From the NCBI GenBank assembly GCA_046349395.1, contig JAXMCK010000003.1, positions 1 through 64,000 of the forward strand: 64,000 nt of DNA. The letters run 5' to 3'. Of this stretch, positions 53,880 to 62,609 are shown piece by piece. Both the position numbers and the translations under genes were made by a program. Every line of letters begins with the position of its first letter. Positions within the stretch are counted from its first letter, which is position 1. The notes under the pieces were generated by a model. It had not been told where the DNA came from. It did not search any database and saw only the letters and a list, made by a program, of their open reading frames with translations. This DNA comes from JAXMCK01 sp046349395. GTDB taxonomy: Bacteria > Pseudomonadota > Alphaproteobacteria > Geminicoccales > Geminicoccaceae.

Positions 53880-54694
53880 AGCAGCTGGCCGCGGTCGCGG
53901 GCCTGGCGGAACAGCAGCACGAAGGCGATCCCCGCCAAGGCCAGCCAAGCTACCAGGGCGATCACGGCGTGGGCGAACAGGCCGAGGTCGAACGTGTCGT
54001 GCAGGACGACGCCTCGCATGCCCTCGAAGACCGAGGCCGCCGGCAGGATCCAGCTGATCCACTGCACGGGCGGCGGCAGCGTGCTTATCGGATAGTACAC
54101 GCCCGACAGCGGCTGGATGAGGAAGATGGCGGCCCAGGCGAGGCTCTCGGCCCCCATGCCGAGGCGCAGCACGAGGCCCGAGATGATGAGGCCGACGGCC
54201 CAGCCGAACATCAGCAGCACGGCGAAATAGGGCAGGAGCGACCAGCCCAGCGCGGCACCGATCCAGAAATGGTGGATCGGGACGGCGAGCAGGGCGGCAC
54301 CGCCCACGCCGATGAGCACGCGGACCGTGGCCACGCCGAAGACGGCGATCACCAGTTCGTAGGGCCGCAGCGGGCTCATGAAGAGATGGCCCAGATGGCG
54401 GGCGTACATCTCTTCCAGAAAGCAGAGCGAGGTGCCGAGCTGCCCGCGGAACAGCGTGTCCCAGAGCAGCACGGCGGTGAGGAAGGTGGCGGCGATCCCG
54501 GCGGCGGGTCCATGCTGCACGGTGAGGTATTTCGAGATGAACCCCCAGAGGATCATCTGCATGGTCGGCCAGTAGACGAGGTCGAGCAGCCGCGGCCAGG
54601 AGCGGGTCAGCAGGTAGAAGTGGCGCAGGAACACCGCCCCGATGCGACGGGCCGAAAGCCGCAACGGCGATGCCGAAACGAAGTCAGGCGGCAC
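53864..54694 (-). CDS. ABC-2-type transporter permease
   Basis: A 276-residue membrane protein with six hydrophobic helices and an amphipathic N-terminus (FLRHFYLLTRSWPRLLDLVYWPTM). GLVLRLGMGAESLAWAAIFLIQPLSGVYYPISTLP is the conserved ABC-2 stretch before the last helices (landmarks LGMGAESLAW, PLSGVYYP). These permeases usually export polysaccharides, lipids or drugs. A GTG at 54694 overlaps the ATPase gene by 11 bases; further in-frame sequence upstream lies inside that gene. Last gene of the TAXI/ABC operon. Confidence 0.85.
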   Translation of the reverse strand: MPPDFVSASPLRLSARRIGAVFLRHFYLLTRSWPRLLDLVYWPTMQMILWGFISKYLTVQHGPAAGIAATFLTAVLLWDTLFRGQLGTSLCFLEEMYARHLGHLFMSPLRPYELVIAVFGVATVRVLIGVGGAALLAVPIHHFWIGAALGWSLLPYFAVLLMFGWAVGLIISGLVLRLGMGAESLAWAAIFLIQPLSGVYYPISTLPPPVQWISWILPAASVFEGMRGVVLHDTFDLGLFAHAVIALVAWLALAGIAFVLLFRQARDRGQLLQVGE

Positions 54695-55427
54695 GACGGT
54701 CCCGGGCCAGATCCAGGAACACGTCTTCAAGGTCGTCGCGGCCATAGCGTGCCAGCAGCTCGGCCGGGCTGCCGCGATCCACGATGCGGCCGGACTTCAT
54801 CATCAGGACCTCGTCCGCGAGGCGCTCGACCTCGCCCATATTGTGCGAGGCCAGGAGATAGCTCGCGTGCGCCGCGGCTCGATAGTCCTGCAGCTTGGAG
54901 CGCAGGCGGTCGGCCGTGTCGGGGTCGAGCGAGGCCGTCGGCTCGTCGAGCAGCAGCAGGCGCGGCCGGTTGATCAGCGCCTTCGCCAGCAGGACGCGGG
55001 TCTTCTGCCCGGCGGAGAGCTTGCCGGTCGGCCGGTCGAGGAACGGCTCAAGGTCGAAGTCGGCCGCAAGCTCGGCTACCCGTGTCCGGGGCGATGGGAC
55101 TCCGTAGAGATCGGCGTAGACGCGCAGGTTCTGCCGGACCGTCAGCCGATTGGGCAGGTCCACATAGGGGCTCGTGAAGTTCATGAGCCCCAGCACGCGG
55201 TAACGGTGCTCGGGAATTGCCTCGCCCAAGATCCTGATGCTGCCGCCGCTGGGTGCCAGGAGGCCCAGCAGCATCGCCATGGTCGTCGTCTTGCCGGCAC
55301 CGTTCGGGCCGAGGAGTGCTACCGTCGTGTTGGGTGCTACCGTGAAATCGATCCCGTCGACGGCCGTGACGTCACCATAGGTCTTGCGCAGCCCGCGCAC
55401 CTCGACGATCGGCGGGGGCGGCGTCAC
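54684..55427 (-). CDS. ABC-2-type transporter ATP-binding protein
   Basis: A 247-residue ATPase. Walker A GPNGAGKTTT (about residues 40-49), Q-loop MNFTSPYVDLPNRLTV, signature LSAGQKTRVLLAKAL (LSAGQ rather than LSGGQ), Walker B LLLLDEPTASLDP and H-loop LLASHNMGE. The NodI/CcmA-like subfamily pairs with ABC-2 permeases. The GTG at 55427 overlaps the TAXI gene's stop codon in GTGA. It should energise the permease encoded immediately downstream. Confidence 0.9.
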   Translation of the reverse strand: MTPPPPIVEVRGLRKTYGDVTAVDGIDFTVAPNTTVALLGPNGAGKTTTMAMLLGLLAPSGGSIRILGEAIPEHRYRVLGLMNFTSPYVDLPNRLTVRQNLRVYADLYGVPSPRTRVAELAADFDLEPFLDRPTGKLSAGQKTRVLLAKALINRPRLLLLDEPTASLDPDTADRLRSKLQDYRAAAHASYLLASHNMGEVERLADEVLMMKSGRIVDRGSPAELLARYGRDDLEDVFLDLARDRRAA

Positions 55428-56440
55428 CTCAGCAGGCCACGCTCGCGGTAGAACGCTTCGGCACCCGGGTGGAGCGGGACGGCGATGCCTTCGATGGCGC
55501 TGGCGAGACGGATCTCGCGGCCCTTGGGATGACCGGCGTCGAGGACCTTCTCCGCTCCTTGTCTCCATAAGGAGCCGCAGATCGCGGTCACGAGCGCGTC
55601 CGGCTCGTCGGCGGAGACGAGCCATTGCGCCTGGACCGCCGCCGTCGCCGTCGCTCCGACACCGGGATAGGTGCCGGCCGGGATGACGGCACTGCCGAAG
55701 AAAGGCTGCCGATCGCGCAGGGCCTGCAGCTCGGGGCCGTCGATCGGCACGAGCCTGGCGCCGATATCCGTCGCCAGTTCGGTGATGGCGGCCACCGGAT
55801 AGCCGGCGACGAGGAAGAAGGCGTCGAGATCACCGGCCTTCATCAAGTCCACGTTGCGGCCGGGCGGTGTGTCGAGCACGTCCAGATCGGCTGCGCCGAG
55901 GCCGGCGGCGGCCAGGACGAGTTCGGCATCGACCCGGGTGCCCGAGCCGGGCCGATCGAGTGACACACGCTTGTGCTTCAGGTCCGTGATGTGCGCGATG
56001 CCCGCATCGGGCCGCACGACGAGGTGAACGCTCTCGGGATAGAGGCTGCCCAGCACCCGCAGCTTCGTCATCGGCGGCTTGCCGGCGAAGGCGCCCTCGC
56101 CGCGATAGGCCCAATAGGCGACGTCGCTCTGCGCGAAGCCGCTCTCGACCGCACCGCTCTGGATCGAGGCGACGTTGGACACCGAGCCGTCCGAGCTCTG
56201 CACGACGGCAACCAGTCCCTCCACCCCGCAGGGCCCATCGGGCGCGCAGGGCGGCGCGCCCGGCGGCCTGGAGACGATGGTCGCGATCAGGCCACCGACG
56301 GGATAGTAGGTCCCCGAAACGCTTCCCGTGGCGATGCGGAAGAAGACGGGCTGGGCGTCATCCGCCCTGGCCCGCGAGGTCAGCGCGAGGAGCGCAGTCG
56401 TGGCCAGTCCACGCCGCGTGAGGCGTGGCCCGGCCCGCAT
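55424..56440 (-). CDS. TAXI-family periplasmic solute-binding protein
   Basis: A 338-residue binding protein with a twin-arginine-like signal (TRRGLATTALLALTSRARA). The mature protein has ATGSVSGTYYPVGGLIATIV, SSDGSVSNVASIQSGAVESGFAQSDVAYWAY (landmarks SDGSVSNV, GFAQSDVAYWAY) and SLDRPGSGTRVDAELVL, the TAXI pattern. TAXI proteins normally serve TRAP importers with fused DctQM membrane subunits, absent here. Instead the gene overlaps an ABC-2 ATPase gene. Ligands of the family include glutamate-like acids. Confidence 0.88.
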   Translation of the reverse strand: MRAGPRLTRRGLATTALLALTSRARADDAQPVFFRIATGSVSGTYYPVGGLIATIVSRPPGAPPCAPDGPCGVEGLVAVVQSSDGSVSNVASIQSGAVESGFAQSDVAYWAYRGEGAFAGKPPMTKLRVLGSLYPESVHLVVRPDAGIAHITDLKHKRVSLDRPGSGTRVDAELVLAAAGLGAADLDVLDTPPGRNVDLMKAGDLDAFFLVAGYPVAAITELATDIGARLVPIDGPELQALRDRQPFFGSAVIPAGTYPGVGATATAAVQAQWLVSADEPDALVTAICGSLWRQGAEKVLDAGHPKGREIRLASAIEGIAVPLHPGAEAFYRERGLLR

Positions 56441-56988
56441 CACTCGGCGCGGACGGCTTGGCCGGTGATGTTGCGCTTCACCTCGCCGTCGATCATGCGC
56501 TGGAACCCGAGCCCCATGCCGTCTTTGGTCAGGGTCCGCGTGTAGGACTGCAGCTCGTAGCGGCCGTCCTCGAGGATGGCGAACGAGACGACGTGCAGGC
56601 CGGCATCGTCGAGATAGGCCCAGCGCAGGGGATCGCCGGTGTAGGGGTCCATGGCGCGCTTGGTCGCGAACGGGTCGTAGCCCTCGCCGGCCAGATAGAA
56701 GCTGCCATTGTCGCTGGGGGCGAGGATGACCTGATCCGCACGGCGCTTCACGCCAGGAACGTCGCGGCGGCCGTCGACGAGGGTCACGTTCACCCAGCGG
56801 ATCGAGATCCCGCTCTTGCCGTAGGGCTCGACGACGATGTCGATGTCGCGCTTCACGGGCGGGTCCGCCGTCGGCTCCACGGCACTGCCGACATAGATCC
56901 CGACGAACTTGGCGAGATCGGGGTCCTGCGCAGCGGCCGGGCCTGCGCACAGCGCCAGAGCGAGAGCGGCGGTCGCGAGGCGATGCAT
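56440..56988 (-). CDS. periplasmic protein of unknown function
   Basis: I do not recognise this 182-residue protein. Residues 1-20 form a signal peptide (ATAALALALCAGPAAAQ). The mature part is strand-rich with FVGIYVGSAVEP near the start, a lipocalin- or beta-barrel-like opening (G-x-Y-x-G), and GRYELQSYTRTL near the end. The stop overlaps the TAXI gene in ATGA; the start abuts the next gene upstream. It is the second gene of the operon and may be a lipid-interacting partner of the transporter. Confidence 0.65.
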   Translation of the reverse strand: MHRLATAALALALCAGPAAAQDPDLAKFVGIYVGSAVEPTADPPVKRDIDIVVEPYGKSGISIRWVNVTLVDGRRDVPGVKRRADQVILAPSDNGSFYLAGEGYDPFATKRAMDPYTGDPLRWAYLDDAGLHVVSFAILEDGRYELQSYTRTLTKDGMGLGFQRMIDGEVKRNITGQAVRAE

Positions 56989-57545
56989 CAGCCCTTCCTT
57001 TCGAGTACGGCGCGGGCGGAGAGCGCCTCCGCGTCGGAGGCCTGCCGCGAGAGCTCGACCTCGACCTTCCCGTCGACCGGACGGCAGCCGTAGCGGTCGA
57101 TCACGAACGTGCCGTCGCGGTTGATGTTCATGCGGTAGAGGAACAGCGTGTCCTGCTGGAGACGCGCCCAGACCAGCTCGTCACCGGCCAGCGGATTGAC
57201 CGTCTCGCTGTCGCCGAACATGGAGAAGAAGCCGCCCTTGACCGCCCGCCAGATCCCGGGGCGCGAGGAGGGTGCGAGCTTCACCTCGGTGCTCTTGCCG
57301 TCGGGCGAGATCCAGCTCAGCTGAAGATCGTCGCCGTTCGGCGTGACCGTTATCGACAGGGGTGCGCCCACCGGTGCGGCCGGTACCGAGCTTTCGGTCA
57401 CCGTACCGGCCCAGCTGCCCTTGATGGCTTCGAGCTGGCCTTGGGCCCATGCCGGCCATGTCGCCAGCACGAAAGTCAGCGCCAGCAGGTACCATGTATG
57501 GTCGATGGTACCGCGGCGGGCTAGTGAATGTCGTAATCGCTGCAT
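56988..57545 (-). CDS. periplasmic protein of unknown function, operon leader
   Basis: An unrecognised 185-residue protein with a signal sequence (WYLLALTFVLATWPAWAQ, about residues 18-35). The mature part is strand-rich: GSWAGTVTESS, APLSITVTPNGDDLQLSW, DTLFLYRMNINRDGTFVID. G-S-W-x-G-x-V plus later sheet is similar in style to the next protein, so the two may be paralogous beta-barrel proteins. ATG at 57545; an ATG at 57560 would add five residues. First gene of the operon, 69 bases from divergent ald. Confidence 0.6.
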   Translation of the reverse strand: MQRLRHSLARRGTIDHTWYLLALTFVLATWPAWAQGQLEAIKGSWAGTVTESSVPAAPVGAPLSITVTPNGDDLQLSWISPDGKSTEVKLAPSSRPGIWRAVKGGFFSMFGDSETVNPLAGDELVWARLQQDTLFLYRMNINRDGTFVIDRYGCRPVDGKVEVELSRQASDAEALSARAVLERKG

Positions 57546-57614
57546 CGACCACTTTCGCATTCCGGCCACCACCCGCCGGATACGGGGTCGCGGGCAGAAC
57601 ATGAGGAGTGTCGG

Positions 57615-58730
57615 ATGCTGGTCGGTGTGCCCAAGGAAATCAAGCAGCACGAGTACCGGGTCGGCCTCGTGCCGAGCTCGGTTCGTGAGCTCATTCTCAA
57701 CGGCCACAAGGTCTTGATCGAGACCGGTGCCGGCAACGGCATCGGCTTCGGCGACGACGCCTACCGGGCGGCGGGTGCCGAGATCGCGGCGGACGCCAAG
57801 GAGGTGTTCGCCATGGCCGAGATGGTGGTCAAGGTGAAGGAGCCGCAGCAGGCCGAGTGCCGGATGCTGCGCGAGGAACAGATCCTCTTCACCTATCTCC
57901 ACCTCGCCGCAGACCGGGCGCAGACCGAGGCGCTGATGAGCAGCGGCTGCGTGGCGATCGCCTACGAGACCGTGACCGACAAGAAGGGCCGTCTGCCCCT
58001 GCTCTCGCCGATGAGCGAGGTCGCCGGGCGGATGAGCATCCAGGTCGGCGCCCATCACCTGGAGAAGGCGCAGGGCGGTGCTGGCCTCCTGCTGGGTGGT
58101 GTGCCCGGCGTGCCGGCCGCCCGTGTCGTCATCATCGGCGGCGGGGTGGCGGGGACGAACGCCGCGCGCATGGCGATGGGCATGGAGGCCCACGTCACCG
58201 TCATCGACCGCAGCCTGGAGCGGCTCTACGAACTCGATCTCCAGTTCGGCCCGAAGCTCAACACGATCTTCTCGACCACCGATGCGATCGAGCAGCACGT
58301 CGTCGGCGCCGACCTCGTCGTCGGCGCCGTGCTGCTGCCGGGTGCATCGGCGCCGAAGCTCGTCAAACGCGACATGATCCGCCAGATGCGGCCGGGCTCT
58401 GTGTTCGTCGACATCGCGATCGACCAGGGCGGCTGTGCCGAGACCTCGCGGCCGACCAGCCACTCCGACCCGACCTATCTCGTCGACGGCGTCGTCCACT
58501 ACTGCGTGACGAACATGCCTGGTGCCGTGCCGCGCACCTCGACCATCGCGCTCAACAACGCGACGCTGCCCTACACCATCGCGATCGCCAACAAGGGCTG
58601 GCGCAAGGCGCTGAAGGGCGATGCGGGCTTGGCGCAGGGGCTGAACGTGGCCCATGGCCGGCTGACCTACGAGGCCGTGGCGACCAGCCTGGAGCTTCCC
58701 TACACCGCGACGAGTGCGGTTCTGGGCTGA
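57615..58730 (+). CDS. ald: alanine dehydrogenase
   Basis: A 371-residue enzyme interconverting alanine and pyruvate plus ammonia with NAD. It begins MLVGVPKEIKQHEYRVGL. The KVKEPQQAE segment (about residue 74) holds the pyruvate-binding lysine, YLHLAAD the catalytic His region, and VIIGGGVAGTNAARMA (about residues 170-185) the NAD loop. SVFVDIAIDQGGCAETSRPT carries the catalytic Asp. GAGGAG lies 6 bases before the ATG. It probably funnels alanine into pyruvate or fixes ammonia. Confidence 0.96.
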   Translation: MLVGVPKEIKQHEYRVGLVPSSVRELILNGHKVLIETGAGNGIGFGDDAYRAAGAEIAADAKEVFAMAEMVVKVKEPQQAECRMLREEQILFTYLHLAADRAQTEALMSSGCVAIAYETVTDKKGRLPLLSPMSEVAGRMSIQVGAHHLEKAQGGAGLLLGGVPGVPAARVVIIGGGVAGTNAARMAMGMEAHVTVIDRSLERLYELDLQFGPKLNTIFSTTDAIEQHVVGADLVVGAVLLPGASAPKLVKRDMIRQMRPGSVFVDIAIDQGGCAETSRPTSHSDPTYLVDGVVHYCVTNMPGAVPRTSTIALNNATLPYTIAIANKGWRKALKGDAGLAQGLNVAHGRLTYEAVATSLELPYTATSAVLG

Positions 58731-58824
58731 GCCGTTTCCTGTGCGGTTGAAGGGAGTTCGCCCGCGGTGTTAAAGTAGGGCCGGATGTCGTTGACCTGCC
58801 ATCCGGACTTGCACCTAAGGCGAC

Positions 58825-60012
58825 ATGATCAACGCACGCCTCGATCAACTCGGGGAGTTCCCGTTCCGCCGTCTCGCCGCCACCCTGGCGCGCGAGCCGG
58901 CGCCCGTCGCCGTCGGACCTGCCGATCTGTCCTTGGGCGAGCCGAAGCACGCCCCGCCTGAGCTGTTGGCGGCGACGGTCGCCGCCAACGCGCATCTGTG
59001 GAACCGCTATCCGCCGGTCGTCGGCACGCCGGAATTCAGGGCAGCGGTGGCGGCTTGGCTATGCCGCCGCTACGCGCTGCTTCCCACTGCACTGGAGCCC
59101 GACAGGCACGTCCTGCCGCTGGCGGGCAGCAAGGAGGGGCTGTTCTCGCTGGCGTCGCTGGTTCCCGAGACGCGCGGCGGACGCCGTGCCGCCGTGCTGA
59201 TGCCGGATCCGGTCTACGCGGTCTATCTGGGTGCCGCCGTGATGTCCGGGGCGGAGGCGATCGCCTTGCCGGCGACCGCGGCAACGGGGTTCCTCCCCGA
59301 TCTCGACGCCCTGAGCCCGGACCTTCTGGCCCGCACCAGCCTGTTCTATCTCTGCACGCCGGCGAACCCCCAGGGTCGGATCGCCGACGAGGCCTATCTC
59401 AGCCGGGCGATCGGCTTGGCGCGGAGGCACGGCTTCGTGCTGCTGGTCGACGAATGCTACAGCGAGATCTGGGACCGCGAGGCCCCGCCCGGGGCGCTGG
59501 CCGTCGCCCTGGCCGATGGCGGTGATTTCTCGAACGTCCTGGTGATGAACTCGCTCTCGAAGCGGTCGAGTGCGGCCGGCCTGCGATCGGCCTTCGCCAC
59601 TGGCGATCCGAAGCTGATCGCGGCCTTCGCCAAGCTGCGTGCCTACGGGGCCGCCGTGCAGCCTCTGCCCTTGATGGCGGCGGCGACGGCACTCTGGAGT
59701 GACGAGGCCCATGTCGTCGCGAATCGCGACCGCTACCGGGACAAGGTCGATCTGGCGGAGCGCCGGCTCGGCAACCGGTTCGGCTTCTACCGGCCGCCCG
59801 GCGGTTTCTTCCTCTGGCTCGACGTCGGTGACGGCGAGACCGCCGCGCGCCGCCTCTGGCGCGAGGCCGGGCTGAGGGTGCTCCCGGGCGCCTATCTGGC
59901 CGCCGACGCCGAGGGGGCGTCCGGGCGGCCCTATGTGCGGGTCGCGCTCGTCGACGAGGCTCCGGCCGTCGATGCGGCCCTGGGTCTCCTGGCCGACGTG
60001 CTGGATCACTGA
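58825..60012 (+). CDS. class I/II aminotransferase, DapC-like
   Basis: A 395-residue fold-type I aminotransferase. Landmarks: NRYPPVVGTPEFRAAVAAW, LAGSKEGLFSLA (phosphate loop), CTPANPQG, DECYSEIWD (Asp to the pyridine nitrogen) and SLSKRSSAAGLRSAF (PLP-binding Lys). Sequence style fits N-succinyldiaminopimelate aminotransferase DapC of the lysine/peptidoglycan pathway, but other specificities cannot be excluded. It lies 25 bases upstream of ftsK. Confidence 0.85.
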   Translation: MINARLDQLGEFPFRRLAATLAREPAPVAVGPADLSLGEPKHAPPELLAATVAANAHLWNRYPPVVGTPEFRAAVAAWLCRRYALLPTALEPDRHVLPLAGSKEGLFSLASLVPETRGGRRAAVLMPDPVYAVYLGAAVMSGAEAIALPATAATGFLPDLDALSPDLLARTSLFYLCTPANPQGRIADEAYLSRAIGLARRHGFVLLVDECYSEIWDREAPPGALAVALADGGDFSNVLVMNSLSKRSSAAGLRSAFATGDPKLIAAFAKLRAYGAAVQPLPLMAAATALWSDEAHVVANRDRYRDKVDLAERRLGNRFGFYRPPGGFFLWLDVGDGETAARRLWREAGLRVLPGAYLAADAEGASGRPYVRVALVDEAPAVDAALGLLADVLDH

Positions 60013-60036
60013 AGCGGAAAGGCAGCAAGCAACGCC

Positions 60037-62577
60037 ATGGCCGCCTCCACCATCCGGATGACCTTCGACGACGTGCCGGTCGCCGTGCGCCTGGCCGCGA
60101 TGCTGCGCCGCGTCGGCGGGGTGCTGCTCATCCTGGCCGCCGTCGGCCTCGCCGTGGCGCTGATCGGCTACGACATCGCCGACCCCTCGCTGAACACCGC
60201 CACCGGCCGTGCCGCCACCAACCCCGCCGGCCCTGTCGGTGCCGCCGTCGCGGACATCCTCCTCCAGCTTTTCGGCCGCGGCGCTTGGCTCGTCGCCCTC
60301 GTCCTCTTCTGCTGGGGCCTGCGCCTCGTGCTGCGCCGTCCGTTGCAGTGGCCTTGGCTCCCGGTGTTCGCCCTGCCCTTGGCGCTGCTCGCCGTCTCGG
60401 CGGCGTTGGCCACTTTGCCCGTACCCCCGCCTGCGGTGTGGCCGCTCAGCACGAGCCTGGGAGGCCTCGTCGGCGACCTCCTGATGCACAAGCTGGAGCC
60501 CGTGCTCGGCACGGCCGGCTTCGCCTGGGCCGGTTTCCTCCTGTCTATTCCACTCGCCATCGCAGCGATGGGCCTGCGCTGGGGCGAGAGCACCTGGGCC
60601 GCCGGAAAGGTCGGCCGCTTCTCGCGCTGGGCCGGCTGGCGGATTGGCCGGCTCCTGGGCCGTTCCGGTCGGCTCGCCGGCGGTGCCGTTCGCGGCGCCC
60701 TCGATCACAGCCCCGGTGCCCTGGCCGCCACCGGCAGCTTCTTCGGCAGGTTCACCCGCCGTCTGCCCGGCTTCGCGCGTGTCCGAGCACCCGCGGCCGA
60801 GGACAGCTTCGCCTTCGCGGGCGACGATACGGCCGCGGACCAGATCGACCTGCCGAAGGTCCGGATGCGCCGTCGCGTGCGCACCATGGAGGAGGAGACC
60901 ACACCGACCCTCGCAAACCCCGTCGAGGAGCCGGTGCGCCGTCCGGCACCGCGGGCACCCGCACCCGAGGCTCGTGCTCCGGCCGCCGAGCCTCGCCTTC
61001 CCGCAGCCGAACCGCCGACCACCCTGCGTTTCGCCGATCTGGATCCGGACTTCGAGCTGCCGGGCCTGGATCTCCTGGCTCCCGTGCGCTCGACCGGCCA
61101 GACGGGGTTCACGCCCGCTGCCATGGCCGCCGTCTCGCGACAGCTCGAGACCGTGCTCGACGACTTCGGCGTGCGCGGCGAGATCGTCGACGCGAAGCCC
61201 GGTCCCGTCGTGACCCTGCACGAGTTGGAGCCGGCACCGGGTACCCGCGCGGCGCGCGTCATCGCGCTCGCCGACGACATCGCGCGCTCGCTCTGCGCCC
61301 GCTCGGTCCGTGTCGCCGTCGTGCCGGGCCGCAACGTCATCGGCATCGAGCTGCCGAACGAGAAGCGTGAGACCGTCTATCTGCGCGAGCTGCTGCAGAG
61401 CGATGCCTACTGCAACTCGGCCGCACGCCTTCCGCTGGCGCTGGGCAAGGACATCGCCGGTAATCCGGTGATCGCCGACCTCGCCCGCATGCCGCATCTC
61501 CTCATCGCCGGCACCACGGGCTCGGGCAAGTCCGTCGCCATCAACGCGATGATCCTCTCGCTGCTCTACCGGCTGACGCCGGCCGAGTGCCGGGTGATCA
61601 TGATCGATCCGAAGGTGATCGAGCTCTCGGTCTACGAGGACATCCCGCACCTTTTGGCCCCCGTCGTCACCGAGCCGCACAAGGCGGTCGTGGCGCTGAA
61701 GTGGGTCGTCCGCCAGATGGACGAGCGCTACCGGCTGATGTCGCATCTCGGGGTGCGGGACATCTTCGCCTACAACCGCCGGATCCAGCAGGCGAAGGCG
61801 CAGGGCGAGGAGCTGAAGCGCCGGGTGCGGACCGGGTTCGAGCCCGGCACCGGCGTGCCGATCTTCGAGGAGCAGCCGATCGAGATGCGGCCGCTGCCGC
61901 TGATGGTCGTCATCGTCGACGAGGTGGCCGATCTCATGCTGACGGCCGGCAAGGAGATCGAGAGTGCGATCCAGCGCCTGTCGCAGAAGGCGCGTGCCGC
62001 CGGCATCCACCTGATCGTCGCTACGCAGCGGCCTTCGGTCGACGTGCTGACCGGTGTGATCAAGGCGAACCTGCCCTCGCGCATCAGCTTCCGCGTCAGC
62101 TCCAAGATCGACAGCCGCACGATCCTGGGCGAGCCCGGGGCCGAGCAGCTCCTGGGCCAGGGCGACATGCTCTACCTGATGCCGGGCGACCGGATCAGCC
62201 GCATCCATGGTGCGCTGGTCACGGACAGCGAGGTCGAGCATGTCGCACGCCATCTGAAGGCGCAGGGCGAGCCCGACTATGTCGAGGACGTCACCGAGGA
62301 CGTCGAGAACGAGCCGCAGGCGGACGGGCCGCTGTTCGAGAACGGTGCCGGCGGCGATGCGCTCTACAATCAGGCGGTGCAGGTCGTGGCGCGCGACGGC
62401 AAGGCCTCGACGAGCTACCTGCAGCGCAAGCTGTCGATCGGCTACAACAGTGCGGCGAAACTCATCGAGCGCATGGAACAGGACGGCCTGATCACGCCCG
62501 CCGACCATGTCGGGAGGCGGCAGGTCCTGATGGGACGTGGGGGGGTCGACGGGACCGACCCCACTGAGCGATACTGA
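60037..62577 (+). CDS. ftsK: DNA translocase FtsK
   Basis: An 846-residue septal DNA pump. The N-terminus (residues 25-175) has four hydrophobic helices. A Pro/Ala-rich linker (about 250-330) is shorter than in Escherichia coli. The motor has Walker A GTTGSGKS (about residues 491-498), Walker B VVIVDEVADLM and the conserved RPSVDVLTGVIKANLPSRI. The C-terminal gamma winged helix (YLQRKLSIGYNSAAKLIERMEQDG) reads KOPS-type polar DNA signals. It resolves chromosome dimers with XerCD at division. Confidence 0.96.
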   Translation: MAASTIRMTFDDVPVAVRLAAMLRRVGGVLLILAAVGLAVALIGYDIADPSLNTATGRAATNPAGPVGAAVADILLQLFGRGAWLVALVLFCWGLRLVLRRPLQWPWLPVFALPLALLAVSAALATLPVPPPAVWPLSTSLGGLVGDLLMHKLEPVLGTAGFAWAGFLLSIPLAIAAMGLRWGESTWAAGKVGRFSRWAGWRIGRLLGRSGRLAGGAVRGALDHSPGALAATGSFFGRFTRRLPGFARVRAPAAEDSFAFAGDDTAADQIDLPKVRMRRRVRTMEEETTPTLANPVEEPVRRPAPRAPAPEARAPAAEPRLPAAEPPTTLRFADLDPDFELPGLDLLAPVRSTGQTGFTPAAMAAVSRQLETVLDDFGVRGEIVDAKPGPVVTLHELEPAPGTRAARVIALADDIARSLCARSVRVAVVPGRNVIGIELPNEKRETVYLRELLQSDAYCNSAARLPLALGKDIAGNPVIADLARMPHLLIAGTTGSGKSVAINAMILSLLYRLTPAECRVIMIDPKVIELSVYEDIPHLLAPVVTEPHKAVVALKWVVRQMDERYRLMSHLGVRDIFAYNRRIQQAKAQGEELKRRVRTGFEPGTGVPIFEEQPIEMRPLPLMVVIVDEVADLMLTAGKEIESAIQRLSQKARAAGIHLIVATQRPSVDVLTGVIKANLPSRISFRVSSKIDSRTILGEPGAEQLLGQGDMLYLMPGDRISRIHGALVTDSEVEHVARHLKAQGEPDYVEDVTEDVENEPQADGPLFENGAGGDALYNQAVQVVARDGKASTSYLQRKLSIGYNSAAKLIERMEQDGLITPADHVGRRQVLMGRGGVDGTDPTERY

Positions 62578-62594
62578 GGGGAACCGCTCCCCTC
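62576..62594 (+). other. small hairpin between ftsK and lolA
   Basis: Seven-base arms GAGGGGA (62576-62582) and TCCCCTC (62588-62594) with a 5-base loop, overlapping the ftsK stop codon. The 3' arm ends 15 bases before the lolA start. It could modulate lolA translation or be a weak terminator. Confidence 0.35.
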
Positions 62595-62609
62595 ACCGGA
62601 TCGCTTTCG

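Noticed and set aside
55424..56440. Conventional TAXI-TRAP importer
   Set aside because: No DctQ/DctM membrane subunit is adjacent; the overlapping downstream genes are ABC-2 type.
59059..62508. Very long open frame on the strand opposite ftsK
   Set aside because: It is antisense to an unmistakable ftsK and to the aminotransferase; long antisense frames arise from third-position GC bias. No recognisable domain or ribosome binding site.
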